The notes: generated from the sequence alone by a model not told the origin. DNA of 64,000 bases from Protaetiibacter larvae (GCF_008365275.1 NZ_CP043504.1:2480001-2544000), one strand, 5' to 3'; numbered from the stretch's first letter, positions 43,501 through 51,315 are shown. Made by a program: numbers and translations.

Positions 43501-46074
43501 CCGGTAGGCGGCCTGGTACTGGCCGGGCTCGTCGGGGGCCTGGAAACGCACGGTGTCGTCGTTGACGAAGGCGATGCCGGCGGTCGGCTCGGTGACGAGC
43601 TCGTCGGCGAGGAACATCCGCGCGTCGTCGGGGTGCTCGTCGTTGGCGAGCACCTTCACCGTCACGATGTCGCCCGCGCGCACGGTCACGAGGTCGTCGC
43701 GGGCGATCGGCGGCTGGTGCTTCGTGAGCGGGGGCACCGGCACGATGGTGACGCCCGCCGACGCCGTCGCGGAGCCGTCCGAGATCGTGTAGGTGAAGCC
43801 GATCTGCGAGGTGAGCGCCTGCGGCGAGGTCACCCGGATGAGCGTCGCCTCGAGCAGCTCGACCACGACGCCCTTGGCCTGCACGTCGGCGGGCACCGAG
43901 ATCGACTGGACGGCGAGGATGCGCCCGCTCGGGCTCACATCGTTGCTGAGCACTGAGACCGTGGTGGGCTCGTCGGCGCGCAGGTAGGCGGTGTCCTTGA
44001 CGGCGACCGGCGGCAGCACGTCGTCGACGGGAGGATCCTTGACGTCGATGCGGATGATGCCCGTGCTGGGCACCCCTCCCGCGGTCACCGAGTACTCGAC
44101 GTAGTAGACGCCCGCCGTGCCCGCCGAGAACTGGACGACGTTCTGCTCGCTGTCGAGGGAGATCGTCGCACCGTCGCCCGGGTCGTCGATGCTCGCGATC
44201 GCGAGTGCGGCGCCGCCCGGCGAGAGGTCGTTCTCGAGCGGCTTGATGGTGACCTGCTCACCGGTGAACGCGCTCGCGAAGTCGGGGGTGCCGACCGGCT
44301 TGAGCGCCCCCGCAGGCTGCACGTCGACGATGAGCGTTCCCGTGACCGCGTCACCGGAGCCGTCGGTCACCTGGAACTGCACCTCCTTCTCGCCGAGCTC
44401 GGAGGTCTGGTGGGTGAAGGTGACGACGCCGTCGGGGGTGAAGCGCACGAGGTCGCCCGAGGTGGGGGCGGCGCCCGAGAGGTAGAGGTCGTCGCCGTCG
44501 GGGTCGCGCCAGTTGGCGAGCACGTTGTAGGCGACGGTCTGGTTCGCCTCGACGCTCGTGGCCGAGGTGCGCAGCTCGACCGGCAGCGCGTTCACGCCGT
44601 CCGGGACGACCCGCAGGCTCACGCGCGCGGTCGTCGTCCCGCCGCGCCCGTCGTCGATCGTGTAGTCGAAGCCGACGCCGCCCGAGTACGACGGATCGGG
44701 GGTGAACTGCAGGGCGCGACCCCCGTCGATGAGGTCGAGTCGTCCCGTCGACTCGGTGACGGCGCCGTGGTCGGAGATGACGAGCACGTCGCCGTCCGGG
44801 TCGGAGTCGTTGTCGAGCACCGAGAGGATCGTCGTGCGGCCGGGACGGATGCCGAAGTCGTCGTCGACCGCGGTCGGCGGGCGGTTCTGGTCGGTGCGCT
44901 GCGCGAGGGTGTCCTCGAAGGACTGCAGGGCCGACTGGTCGTCTCCCTCCTCCTCGTTCTCCTCCTGCTCGGGCGGGATCACGTCGTCCCAGTTGTCGAC
45001 GAGACGCATGTTCTCGGCCGGCAGCCAGACGTTGCCGTTGCTGAGGTCGTTGAGCACGATGACGCTGCGGTTCACGCGGAACTCGAGGCGGCTGCCCGCG
45101 GTCGGCTGGTCGATGTCCTGGCCCTGCGGGGCGCTGCCTTCGCAGGCGATCAGGTAGCGCTGCGCGTGCGCCCACGCGCCGTGCGCGCAGCCCGCGACGT
45201 TCACGGGGGCCGCGACGTCCTCCGGGTCGCTCGTCGAGGCACCCGTCTCGGCGTCGATCGCCTCGACCGCGCCCGACCCGAGGTCGACGCGCAGCAGTCC
45301 GGATCCGGTGGCCAGCACGGCGAAGCCCGAGACCGGGCCGCTCTGCTGGAGGCGCAGGGCACGATCGTCGCCGAGCTCGCGCACCGTGCCGTCCTGGTCG
45401 ACGAGCGAGTTGGTCGACTCGTCGAGGGCCACGACACGCTCGCCGATGGCGGCGAGCTGGAACTCGCCGATCCCCGGGAAGGCCGACTCGATCGGCACGT
45501 CCGCCAGAGTCGGGATGCGGTAGAGCGTCTTGTCGTGAGGCGAGACCGCGACGATCGCGCCGGACGGCGTCACGACGGCGTGGCCGCCCTCACCGAGCTC
45601 GAGCAGCGGCGGCGTGGAGACGAAGTTGAGCTGCAGGTCGCCCACCGCGGAGAGCGCCCAGAGCTGGCCGCGCGACACGACCGCGATGACCTCGCCTCCG
45701 TAGCTCACCTCGGCGTCGGGCGGCAGGTCGACGGAGCTCGTGACCGTGGTGGACGCCGCATCGACCGACTCGAGGCGGTCGTTGTCGGGGTCGACGAGGA
45801 AGGTCGAGTCGCCGTCCTGCAGCACGTCGAAGTCGGGCGACGACGCCATGACCGAGCCGTTGAGCTCGTCGATCTGCTTGTTGAGTCGCCCGCCGCGCAG
45901 CAGCTCGCCGTTGGTGACCCACACGTCGCGCGAGGTGAGCTCGACATCGGTGACCGGGAAGCCGGGGTGCAGGGCGGCCACCGTGAGGGTGCCGCCGGCG
46001 ACGAGCGAGATCGTGGCGACGGTGGCGACGGTCTTGCGGCGTGCACGCCACCAGCCCCGCGCCAGCACCCCCAT
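40510..46074 (-). CDS. Giant membrane-anchored Ig-like / fibronectin type III protein
   Basis: A 1854-residue protein. A basic start and one hydrophobic segment (residues about 15-35) anchor it with most of the chain outside. Residues about 50-355 look like a beta-propeller-type sensor region; an acidic linker (EQEENEEEGDD) lies near 370; then a long run of cadherin/Ig-like repeats with V-x-x-N-D-x-D-P-D-G-D calcium-type motifs to about 1500; then FN3 repeats ending in a Cys-containing terminal domain (TCPERTTSFGNYDG, ending PSRPSGMPRC). No secretion component of this kind is known to me; it may form an external scaffold. Good ribosome site GGGAG. Confidence 0.85.
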   Translation of the reverse strand: MGVLARGWWRARRKTVATVATISLVAGGTLTVAALHPGFPVTDVELTSRDVWVTNGELLRGGRLNKQIDELNGSVMASSPDFDVLQDGDSTFLVDPDNDRLESVDAASTTVTSSVDLPPDAEVSYGGEVIAVVSRGQLWALSAVGDLQLNFVSTPPLLELGEGGHAVVTPSGAIVAVSPHDKTLYRIPTLADVPIESAFPGIGEFQLAAIGERVVALDESTNSLVDQDGTVRELGDDRALRLQQSGPVSGFAVLATGSGLLRVDLGSGAVEAIDAETGASTSDPEDVAAPVNVAGCAHGAWAHAQRYLIACEGSAPQGQDIDQPTAGSRLEFRVNRSVIVLNDLSNGNVWLPAENMRLVDNWDDVIPPEQEENEEEGDDQSALQSFEDTLAQRTDQNRPPTAVDDDFGIRPGRTTILSVLDNDSDPDGDVLVISDHGAVTESTGRLDLIDGGRALQFTPDPSYSGGVGFDYTIDDGRGGTTTARVSLRVVPDGVNALPVELRTSATSVEANQTVAYNVLANWRDPDGDDLYLSGAAPTSGDLVRFTPDGVVTFTHQTSELGEKEVQFQVTDGSGDAVTGTLIVDVQPAGALKPVGTPDFASAFTGEQVTIKPLENDLSPGGAALAIASIDDPGDGATISLDSEQNVVQFSAGTAGVYYVEYSVTAGGVPSTGIIRIDVKDPPVDDVLPPVAVKDTAYLRADEPTTVSVLSNDVSPSGRILAVQSISVPADVQAKGVVVELLEATLIRVTSPQALTSQIGFTYTISDGSATASAGVTIVPVPPLTKHQPPIARDDLVTVRAGDIVTVKVLANDEHPDDARMFLADELVTEPTAGIAFVNDDTVRFQAPDEPGQYQAAYRVLDAYGESAAATVVFTVTRVEEESNREPKPVPVIARVLAGGTIRVDLPLQRIDPDGDSVQLLRTPTGPSMGSLDELGTDYLVYTAFPGVAGTDTFSYQVFDAFGATGTAEIRIAVIQPPDAAQNPSAVPDSISVRPGKIAQVDLTANDSDPQGSRIHVDKKLVEVPEGIEAEVVDERYLVVTAPKEEGTFAIRYRLVNELGGSTNSYAMVQVTPEAPLMPPSAKDLALTLKQIAGKKTVTVDIFDGSAFNPAGRNSDLVVSLEGPNASSGEVDADRIGKITVTPGEKRQAIAYRVTNETDGLSATAFILVPAAVDDSFDDPPLIDPALPIQYVPMNESREWKLSDILKVPSGRDAWIPDASSVTALQSDGSKNFVDKETIRYQGPQNYRGPASITFTVTDGASADDPKGNYATLTLPIVVGDPEFRDTPPTFTTPQLQVEVGETATIDLRAATGHPNPEILQQVTYSELAGTGPKLTGSLDGSQLTVSTPRNTPKGTAFDLAVTLRWDKFTVPGTVHVIVVGSTRPPALAVDDAYETQRGDGVVITSPLVNDFNPYAATGEALTIVNAKVQNDGEPAGVSFTADQIRVTPNPALKSGTINIVYTIHDATEDPDRAVNGLITVVVSDVPDQTQKPTVPGQGDEGAVTIGFQAPASNGKPITSYEVRSTPAVAVPADCVPPACEITGLTNGTSYQFSVRAVNEHGPGEWSAWSNGVIPYGTPATPAPSITTVDPWAPNAVIRASWAGVAANGGSVEYEWRIDGGGWTRTPALNTGDVTVQAGGHSIEVRAVNSGGKTSAVAAASISITAQAVPPTPGGLGVSGSGNTAPATLTWSWGAVTANPGGGAGLRYEVSTNSGGSWINVNSNTSYSRSGLGAGSYTLQVRAVNKAGASAPTGNVSGTVAAPAPTSWTVTTTSGTCPERTTSFGNYDGTNCANGFIPRSTSLVVSCYSERNATSYQLWYTIVSGSPKALYNGGGWQVAAGTTDMPSRPSGMPRC

Positions 46075-46124
46075 CCGCTCCCTCTCCCCCTCGTTCCGCC
46101 CCGCTCCGGGGGTCAAGCCGGAAC

Positions 46125-46130
46125 AGGCTA
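46125..46130 (-). promoter_or_regulatory. Candidate -10 of the giant-protein unit
   Basis: TAGCCT on the minus strand, about 50 bases before the ATG and 35 bp downstream of the palindrome at 46165-46178; nearly the same spacing as at 50.7 kb. Confidence 0.4.
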
Positions 46131-46154
46131 ACATGCGAGGCGACTTCGTTTTCG

Positions 46155-46180
46155 CCCCGTAAACGGGGACTACTCCCCAT
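46155..46180. promoter_or_regulatory. Locus operator-like palindrome, copy 2
   Basis: GGGGACTACTCCCC at 46165-46178 (minus strand ATGGGGAGTAGTCCCC), next to a second inverted repeat CCCCGTAAACGGGG sharing its GGGG. It overlaps the TAG stop of the FHA/HTH gene and precedes the giant-protein promoter. Confidence 0.6.
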
Positions 46181-46907
46181 CCTCCGCGGGCGGAGGAGCC
46201 GACCCGGCGGCCGCATTGCGCTCGAGCAGCACGAGGTCCTCGCGGCTCACCAGCCGGCTCGCGACGGCGTACTCGACGAGGCGCGAACGACGGTTGGTGG
46301 CGAGCTTGCCGCGACCGCCGCGCAGCCCCCGCACCCCCACCTTGTCGAGCTTCTCGCAGACGTTGTCGAGCTTGCGGTTGAAGGTCGTGAGCGGCCAACC
46401 GAGCCGCTCGGCGGCCTGCGCCGAACTCGGGATCTCGCCACGGCCGGGCGAGTCCTGGTTCAGCACCTGCTCGGAGAGGGCGAGCACGAGGAGCCGCTGC
46501 GAGCTCGTGAGCGGCACGACGCCGATCGTGGTCGTCCCGGAGGCGCCCGCGTGGATCATCGTGGTCGAGAAGTACTGCTCGTCGTTCTCGATCGTGAAGT
46601 CGTAGGTGGTGGATCCCGCGCTGAACAGCACCTGCACGAGCGGGAACACGATCGGAAGCCGCGCGCCCGGAGGCAGCCAGGCCTGGACGCCCCCGGAGCC
46701 GTCGGTGATCGTCGCCGAGAGCAGGCTGCCGACGTTCGCGATCCACCACAGCCCGCGATCCTCGGTGAGCAGCAGGAAGCGTCGGTGCAGGTACGGGTTG
46801 TCGTCGATCTCGAGGTCGCCCTCGCGCCCGATCACGAAGTCGGTCCCCGCGACGGCGGTGTACCGCTCCCCGCAGAACTCGACCCGCAGTGCGCTCGTCA
46901 CGGTCAC
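46170..46907 (-). CDS. FHA-type protein with C-terminal HTH-like region
   Basis: A 245-residue protein. The N-terminal half resembles an FHA domain (TDFVIGREGDLEIDDNPYLHRRFLLL); the middle contains a beta-rich segment; the C-terminal third, SSAQAAERLGWPLTTFNRKLDNVCEKL and LATNRRSRLVEYAV, looks like a winged or GerE-like helix-turn-helix. If it binds DNA it is the best in-locus candidate to recognise the shared palindromes, one of which overlaps its own stop codon; that link is speculation. GTG start overlaps the kinase stop (GTGA). Confidence 0.8.
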   Translation of the reverse strand: MTVTSALRVEFCGERYTAVAGTDFVIGREGDLEIDDNPYLHRRFLLLTEDRGLWWIANVGSLLSATITDGSGGVQAWLPPGARLPIVFPLVQVLFSAGSTTYDFTIENDEQYFSTTMIHAGASGTTTIGVVPLTSSQRLLVLALSEQVLNQDSPGRGEIPSSAQAAERLGWPLTTFNRKLDNVCEKLDKVGVRGLRGGRGKLATNRRSRLVEYAVASRLVSREDLVLLERNAAAGSAPPPAEDGE

Positions 46908-48547
46908 GCCGGCGGGTAGCAGGTGACGAGCGGTTCGGAGGTCTTGCCCGAGCGCAGCACCATGATCTGCACGCACAGCGGCGTGCCCTCGACGTAGCCG
47001 TCGACCACGACCGCGTCGCCCGAGACGGGATGCAGCTGGGGCTCGTCGGCACGGTCGAGCTTCCAGACGAGCTGGTCGTCGTCCTCGGGGTCGGGGATCA
47101 TGACGGGGAACGTGACGGTGCCCGCATCGGCCGTCGGCGTCCCGGAGAGTTCGGGGACGGGGAGCGCCTGCGGCACGACGGCGTCGGCGCTCGGCCGCGT
47201 CGTGGGGCCCGGATCGGGTTCGGTCGGGGTGCCGCCGAATAGCACGACGCCCACCACGACCGCCGCGACGACGATCGCAGCCACGACGCCGACCACGATG
47301 CCGACGATCACCCCGCGCCGGGAACGCGGTTCCGCGGCGGCGGGCTCGGCGACCGGCGCATCCGCGGGCGCGGCGGCCCCCCGCGGGCGGACGACGGTCT
47401 GCTCGGCGACGGCAGCGGGTTCGGCAGCAGGTGCGGCGGGCTGGGCCTGGATCGTGGTCGACGAGCGCACGCGTGTCTCGTCAGCACTCGGGGCCGGGCT
47501 CGGGGCCGGGCTCGGCGCGGATGGTGCCGCCGGAAGCGGCTGCGCCTCGATCGTCGCCACCTGGCGCACCCGGGTCTCGTCGTCGCCGCCCGTGTCCGCC
47601 GGACGCTGCGGCGCCTCGAGATGCAGATTCGGCACCTCGAGCTCGGTGCGCGCGTAGCCGAGCTCCATCTCGACGCGCTGCAGAGCCCGCCCGAAGTCGA
47701 GGGCCGTCGCGAAGCGGTCCTCGCGCTCGGTCGCCATGCCCTTCTGCAGCACGGCGATGAGCGAGCGCGGGATGTCGGTGCGATCCATCGGGGTGATCGC
47801 GCCGCGCTCGATGCGGCCGATGAGGTCGAGGGTGCCGTTCGAGCGGCCCCGCACCTCGAAGGGCGTCTGGCCGGCGAGCACCGTCCAGATCGTCGCGGCG
47901 AGCGAGAACACGTCGCTGCGCACATCCGGATTCGGGTCGTCCTCGAACATCTCGGGCGGCGACCACGGCACCGAGAGGCCCACCTGGCCGCTCGTGCCGC
48001 CCGTGCTCGTGTCGGCGACCGCGCCGGCGACCGTCGTCGTGTGGGCGGGGATCGCGTCGTCGACCGCGGAGGAGATGCCGAAGTCGGTGAGCGCGGGCCA
48101 GCCGTAGTCGTTGCTGAGCACATTCGCGGGCTTGATGTCGCGGTGCAGGATGCCCGCGCCGTGCGCCGTGTGCACGGCGCTCGAGAGACGCACCCCGGTG
48201 CGCAGAGCGTCCGCGACGGCGAGCGGCGCCTGCTTGTACCGCTCGGCGAGGCTCGGGCCCGAGCAGTACTCCATGACGAAGTACGGCCGGTCGTCATCCG
48301 CCACATCGGCGTGGTAAATCGTGACGATGTAAGGATGCGCGGACAGCTGCGCCATGAGGTTCGCCTCGGCGACGAACGCGGCCCGGTTCGCCGGGGTCAG
48401 CTCGTCGAGCAGCAGCACCTTGACCGCGACGCGCCGCTTCGGCAGCTGCTGGTCATAGAGGAACACATCCGAGAAGCCGCCCGAGCCGAGCAGCCGCACG
48501 TAGCTGTAGCCGCGGAGCTCCGGCGGCGTCGATGCCGTGCGGCGCAT
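46904..48547 (-). CDS. Membrane Ser/Thr protein kinase (PknB-like)
   Basis: A 547-residue kinase. Glycine loop LGSGGFSDVF at about 20-29, catalytic Lys43 in VAVKVL, HRDIKPANVL near 135, DFGISS near 155, WSPPEMFEDDP near the activation segment end. A low-complexity linker with repeated DETRVR.S.TI phospho-acceptor-like motifs (about 325-395) precedes one membrane helix (near 420-445) and a C-terminal external domain with Cys pair. The DETRVR repeats are plausible autophosphorylation sites for the neighbouring FHA proteins. Coupled by TGATG to the FHA gene upstream. Confidence 0.95.
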   Translation of the reverse strand: MRRTASTPPELRGYSYVRLLGSGGFSDVFLYDQQLPKRRVAVKVLLLDELTPANRAAFVAEANLMAQLSAHPYIVTIYHADVADDDRPYFVMEYCSGPSLAERYKQAPLAVADALRTGVRLSSAVHTAHGAGILHRDIKPANVLSNDYGWPALTDFGISSAVDDAIPAHTTTVAGAVADTSTGGTSGQVGLSVPWSPPEMFEDDPNPDVRSDVFSLAATIWTVLAGQTPFEVRGRSNGTLDLIGRIERGAITPMDRTDIPRSLIAVLQKGMATEREDRFATALDFGRALQRVEMELGYARTELEVPNLHLEAPQRPADTGGDDETRVRQVATIEAQPLPAAPSAPSPAPSPAPSADETRVRSSTTIQAQPAAPAAEPAAVAEQTVVRPRGAAAPADAPVAEPAAAEPRSRRGVIVGIVVGVVAAIVVAAVVVGVVLFGGTPTEPDPGPTTRPSADAVVPQALPVPELSGTPTADAGTVTFPVMIPDPEDDDQLVWKLDRADEPQLHPVSGDAVVVDGYVEGTPLCVQIMVLRSGKTSEPLVTCYPPA

Positions 48548-49803
48548 CAGACCTCCTCGACGCGCAGCACCACGCCGCCGCCGAGATCCACCGAGGTGCC
48601 GACGATGACCGGCACGGGCTCGCCCGCGCGCAGCCGCTGCGTCTCGCCGGTGGGCAGCACGAGACTCGTGCCGTTGCGGGAATGCAGGTCCGTGACGACG
48701 GCCGTTCCGCCCTCGAGGGCGATCCGCACGTGCGAACGGGAGATGTCCTGGTCCCCGCCGGTGACCGTGACGAGCCGCGGCAGCTGACCGGCGGGCACGC
48801 CCGACACGCTCGGCGAACGGCCGATCACGAGCGCCTGGTCGAGCACCTCGCGGGTGCCGTTCGGAAGCACCACCACGACGGAGGGGGGCGGAGGGGGCGG
48901 CGGTGCCGCGGCCGCGCGCGCTGCGCGATCACCGCGCCGTCGGCCGAGCGACGAGACGAGCACCGTGCTGCCGTCGTGGTCGCCCTCGTCGTCGGCGGAC
49001 CCGGCGGGCGCGGCCGTCTCTTCGTCGGCGTCCTCCGCGGGTCGCACGGCGGCGTCCTGCACGGAGCGGTACATCGTCTCGCCGAACAGGTAGTCGTACC
49101 CGCCGTCGGCCGCCGACTCGGCCGGGGTCTCGACGGGCGCCGGGGGCGGAGGCGGCGGCGCCGGGATCTCGGCCGCCGGCGGCACGGTCACCTCGGTAAT
49201 CGCGGTCGCCTCGGGAACGGCCGTCGCCTCCGGGATCGCCGTCGCCTCCGGGATCGCCGTCGCCTCGGGCAGCTCGACGACGGGCGCATCCACCACGGGC
49301 GCATCGACCACGGGCGGCGCCGCGATCGGCTGCGGCTGCGCGGGTGCCGGCGGCAGCGGCGCGGGCGACACGATCGCCTCCGCCGTCGCCCCCGTCGCGA
49401 ACGCGGATGCCCGCACGACCCCCGCCTCGAGCGGCAGCTCGGCGGCGCCGGCGCCCGGCAGCGCCACGGCGATCACGCCCCCCGGCAGTCGACGCTCGAT
49501 CCACGTCGTGGCCCCCGAGCCCGACACCTGCTCCGCGCCCACCCGCACCACGGCATCGCCGCGCACGATGACGTTCACGCCGCCGTCCGCCGCCTCGACG
49601 AAGGCGAACGAGGGAGTCGCGAACAGGCCGCCCGCCGCGAGGTTCTCGAGCACCCCGGAGGGGCCGCGCTCGTCACGCACCCGCACCCACAGCCGGTCGA
49701 TGGCCTCGGCGCCGAGTGCGGCGTCGACGAAGAGTTGGCGCGCCGGGGTGATGAAGGCGAGCCAGCCGCTCGAAGCGGCTGCGTAGCGGTGGGTCACGGT
49801 CAA
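48547..49803 (-). CDS. FHA-domain protein with repetitive linker
   Basis: A 418-residue protein: unknown N-terminal domain (about 1-140), Pro/Ala-rich linker with tandem PEATAI repeats (about 175-205), and a C-terminal FHA domain (about 320-415) with VIGRSPSVSG, ISRSHVRIALEGG and DLHSRNGTSLV. A conserved YDYLFGETMYRSV segment precedes the FHA. TTG at 49803 overlaps the phosphatase stop (TTGA); GTG two codons later is the alternative. Likely reader of kinase-phosphorylated partners. Confidence 0.87.
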   Translation of the reverse strand: MTVTHRYAAASSGWLAFITPARQLFVDAALGAEAIDRLWVRVRDERGPSGVLENLAAGGLFATPSFAFVEAADGGVNVIVRGDAVVRVGAEQVSGSGATTWIERRLPGGVIAVALPGAGAAELPLEAGVVRASAFATGATAEAIVSPAPLPPAPAQPQPIAAPPVVDAPVVDAPVVELPEATAIPEATAIPEATAVPEATAITEVTVPPAAEIPAPPPPPPAPVETPAESAADGGYDYLFGETMYRSVQDAAVRPAEDADEETAAPAGSADDEGDHDGSTVLVSSLGRRRGDRAARAAAAPPPPPPPSVVVVLPNGTREVLDQALVIGRSPSVSGVPAGQLPRLVTVTGGDQDISRSHVRIALEGGTAVVTDLHSRNGTSLVLPTGETQRLRAGEPVPVIVGTSVDLGGGVVLRVEEV

Positions 49804-50645
49804 GCCCTCGGCATCGTGTCTTCGAGAAGACGGCGGTCGCGGTCGATGGTCTCTTCAGGATCGGGGGTCTCGCCGGTCAGCTCCGACTCCACGACGACGA
49901 CCGTCACGTTGTCGCGGCCGCCCGCGGCGATCGCCGCGCCCACGAGGCGCTCCGCGAGGGTCGGCCCGTCCGGCTCCCGCGCGGCCTGCTGGTCGTGGAA
50001 CACGATGATGCGGGCGATCTCGTCGTCGTCGAGCTCCTTGGTGAGCCCGTCGCTGCACAGCAGGAAGCTCTGACGCCCGCGGACCGGCAGCAGCCAGATG
50101 TCGGGCTCCACCTCGGCGTCCGCGCCGAGAGCGCGGGTCACCACGTTGCGCTGCGGGTGCGTGACGGCGTCGACGGGCAGGATGAGGCCCGCATCGATGA
50201 GCTCCTGGACGGCCGAGTGGTCGACGCTCTGCTGCTCCAGCTGGCGGCCGTCCCAGCTGTAGGTGCGCGAGTCGCCCACGTTGAACGCCATCCAGTGCGG
50301 GCCGGCGCCCTCGATGTCGACGAGGGCGACGCCCGTGAGCGTGGTACCCGAGAGCGCGTCGTCGCGCAACGCGGTCACCGCCGCGTTCGCCGCGCGGATC
50401 GCCTCCAGCACCGCGCGGGCCGTCGCCGGGCTCCCGGTCCGCGCCTCGGCGAACGCCGACACCGCGGCACGGCTCGCGAGATCGCCGTGGGCGTGCCCGC
50501 CCATGCCGTCCGCGACCACCCAGAACGGGGCCGCCGCGAGAAAGCTGTCCTCGTTGGCCGCGCGCACCGAGCCGACGTCGCTGTGACCGGCATGCCGCAG
50601 CTGCACGACGACATCGCCGATCGCGAACTCCTCGCGGCTCTCCAC
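49800..50645 (-). CDS. PP2C-family Ser/Thr protein phosphatase
   Basis: A 281-residue metal-dependent phosphatase. SDVGSVRAANEDSFL, VVADGMGGHAHGDLASR, VGDSRTYSWDG, LLCSDGLTKELDDDEIA and GGRDNVTVVVVE supply the metal-binding aspartates. It should reverse the action of the kinase encoded two genes on. GTG at 50645 was preferred over GTG at 50651 because it stands a proper distance from GGGGGAG. An operator-like palindrome and a TAGGTT -10 lie upstream. Confidence 0.94.
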   Translation of the reverse strand: MESREEFAIGDVVVQLRHAGHSDVGSVRAANEDSFLAAAPFWVVADGMGGHAHGDLASRAAVSAFAEARTGSPATARAVLEAIRAANAAVTALRDDALSGTTLTGVALVDIEGAGPHWMAFNVGDSRTYSWDGRQLEQQSVDHSAVQELIDAGLILPVDAVTHPQRNVVTRALGADAEVEPDIWLLPVRGRQSFLLCSDGLTKELDDDEIARIIVFHDQQAAREPDGPTLAERLVGAAIAAGGRDNVTVVVVESELTGETPDPEETIDRDRRLLEDTMPRA

Positions 50646-50677
50646 CGACACTCCCCCGTCCCTACGCGGTCTGAGCA

Positions 50678-50683
50678 AACCTA
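50678..50683 (-). promoter_or_regulatory. Candidate -10 of the PP2C unit
   Basis: TAGGTT on the minus strand, about 32 bases before the GTG at 50645 and 36 bp from the palindrome at 50719-50732. Confidence 0.4.
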
Positions 50684-50708
50684 GCAACCTCCCGCGGGCG
50701 AGTTGTAC

Positions 50709-50734
50709 CGCCCCGAACGGGGACTGCTCCCCAT
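50709..50734. promoter_or_regulatory. Locus operator-like palindrome, copy 3
   Basis: GGGGACTGCTCCCC at 50719-50732 (minus strand ATGGGGAGCAGTCCCC) with adjacent CCCCGAACGGGG, the same two-part layout as copy 2. Confidence 0.6.
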
Positions 50735-50755
50735 GCCGCGCCGGCGGCCGGCACC

Positions 50756-51280
50756 TCACTCGGCGGGCGGCAGGTGGTCGGCGCCGAGCAGATAGGAGCC
50801 GAGCTCGATGACCGCGCCATCCGGCACGGGCGAGAACTCCGTCGAGGTCACGATCGTGCGACGACGGTTCGCGACGACCGCGACCCCGTTCGTCGAATTG
50901 AGGTCCAGCACGAACAGTCCGCCGTCGTAGGGCAGCACGATCGCGTGATTCTTCGACACCGTCTTTCCGGCATCCTCGACCGTCACGAGCTTCGCGCCCG
51001 GGAAGCCGTCCACCTCGAAAGGCTTGCGACCCACGACGATCGCGCCGTCGACGCTCACCCGATCGCCGTCGGCGAGCAGCAGCACCCAGCCGGCCGACAC
51101 GTGGCGCGGCGGCCCACCCGGGAAGAACACCGGTTCGGAGGGGTCGCGCGGCGGGATCCCGCGGCCGACGAGCTTCGTGCGGGTGTCGATCAGGCCCGGC
51201 TCGAGGTCGCCGCCCTGCAGCCACGGCGGACGCAGCACCGGCTGATCAGGCGGGAAGTACCCGGGCGGACGCTCATCCAT
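50756..51280 (-). CDS. FHA-domain protein at the 5' end of the secretion locus
   Basis: A 174-residue protein with a C-terminal FHA domain (about residues 70-170): VVGRKPFEVDGFPGAKL, TVSKNHAIVLPYDGG and DLNSTNGVAVV. The N-terminus is Pro-rich (YFPPDQPVLRPPW). It is closely related to the FHA protein at 23.7-24.3 kb. A near-consensus promoter lies directly upstream with the -10 six bases from the ATG, so this is probably the first gene of the locus. Confidence 0.88.
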   Translation of the reverse strand: MDERPPGYFPPDQPVLRPPWLQGGDLEPGLIDTRTKLVGRGIPPRDPSEPVFFPGGPPRHVSAGWVLLLADGDRVSVDGAIVVGRKPFEVDGFPGAKLVTVEDAGKTVSKNHAIVLPYDGGLFVLDLNSTNGVAVVANRRRTIVTSTEFSPVPDGAVIELGSYLLGADHLPPAE

Positions 51281-51286
51281 GCCTGA

Positions 51287-51315
51287 ATCATTTCCGGGCG
51301 AGGCGACCGCGTCAA
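51287..51315 (-). promoter_or_regulatory. Leaderless promoter of the first secretion-locus gene
   Basis: Minus strand TTGACG (51315-51310), 17 bp spacer, AATGAT (51292-51287), six bases, then ATG at 51280. The -35 overlaps the last codons of terC. Confidence 0.6.

Noticed and set aside
46155-46180. GGGGAGTAGTCCCC as another yybP-ykoY riboswitch
   Set aside because: Only the GGGGAGTA string is shared; the following CGTCAxCACG and GAGAC parts are absent and the motif is a compact palindrome in three copies.
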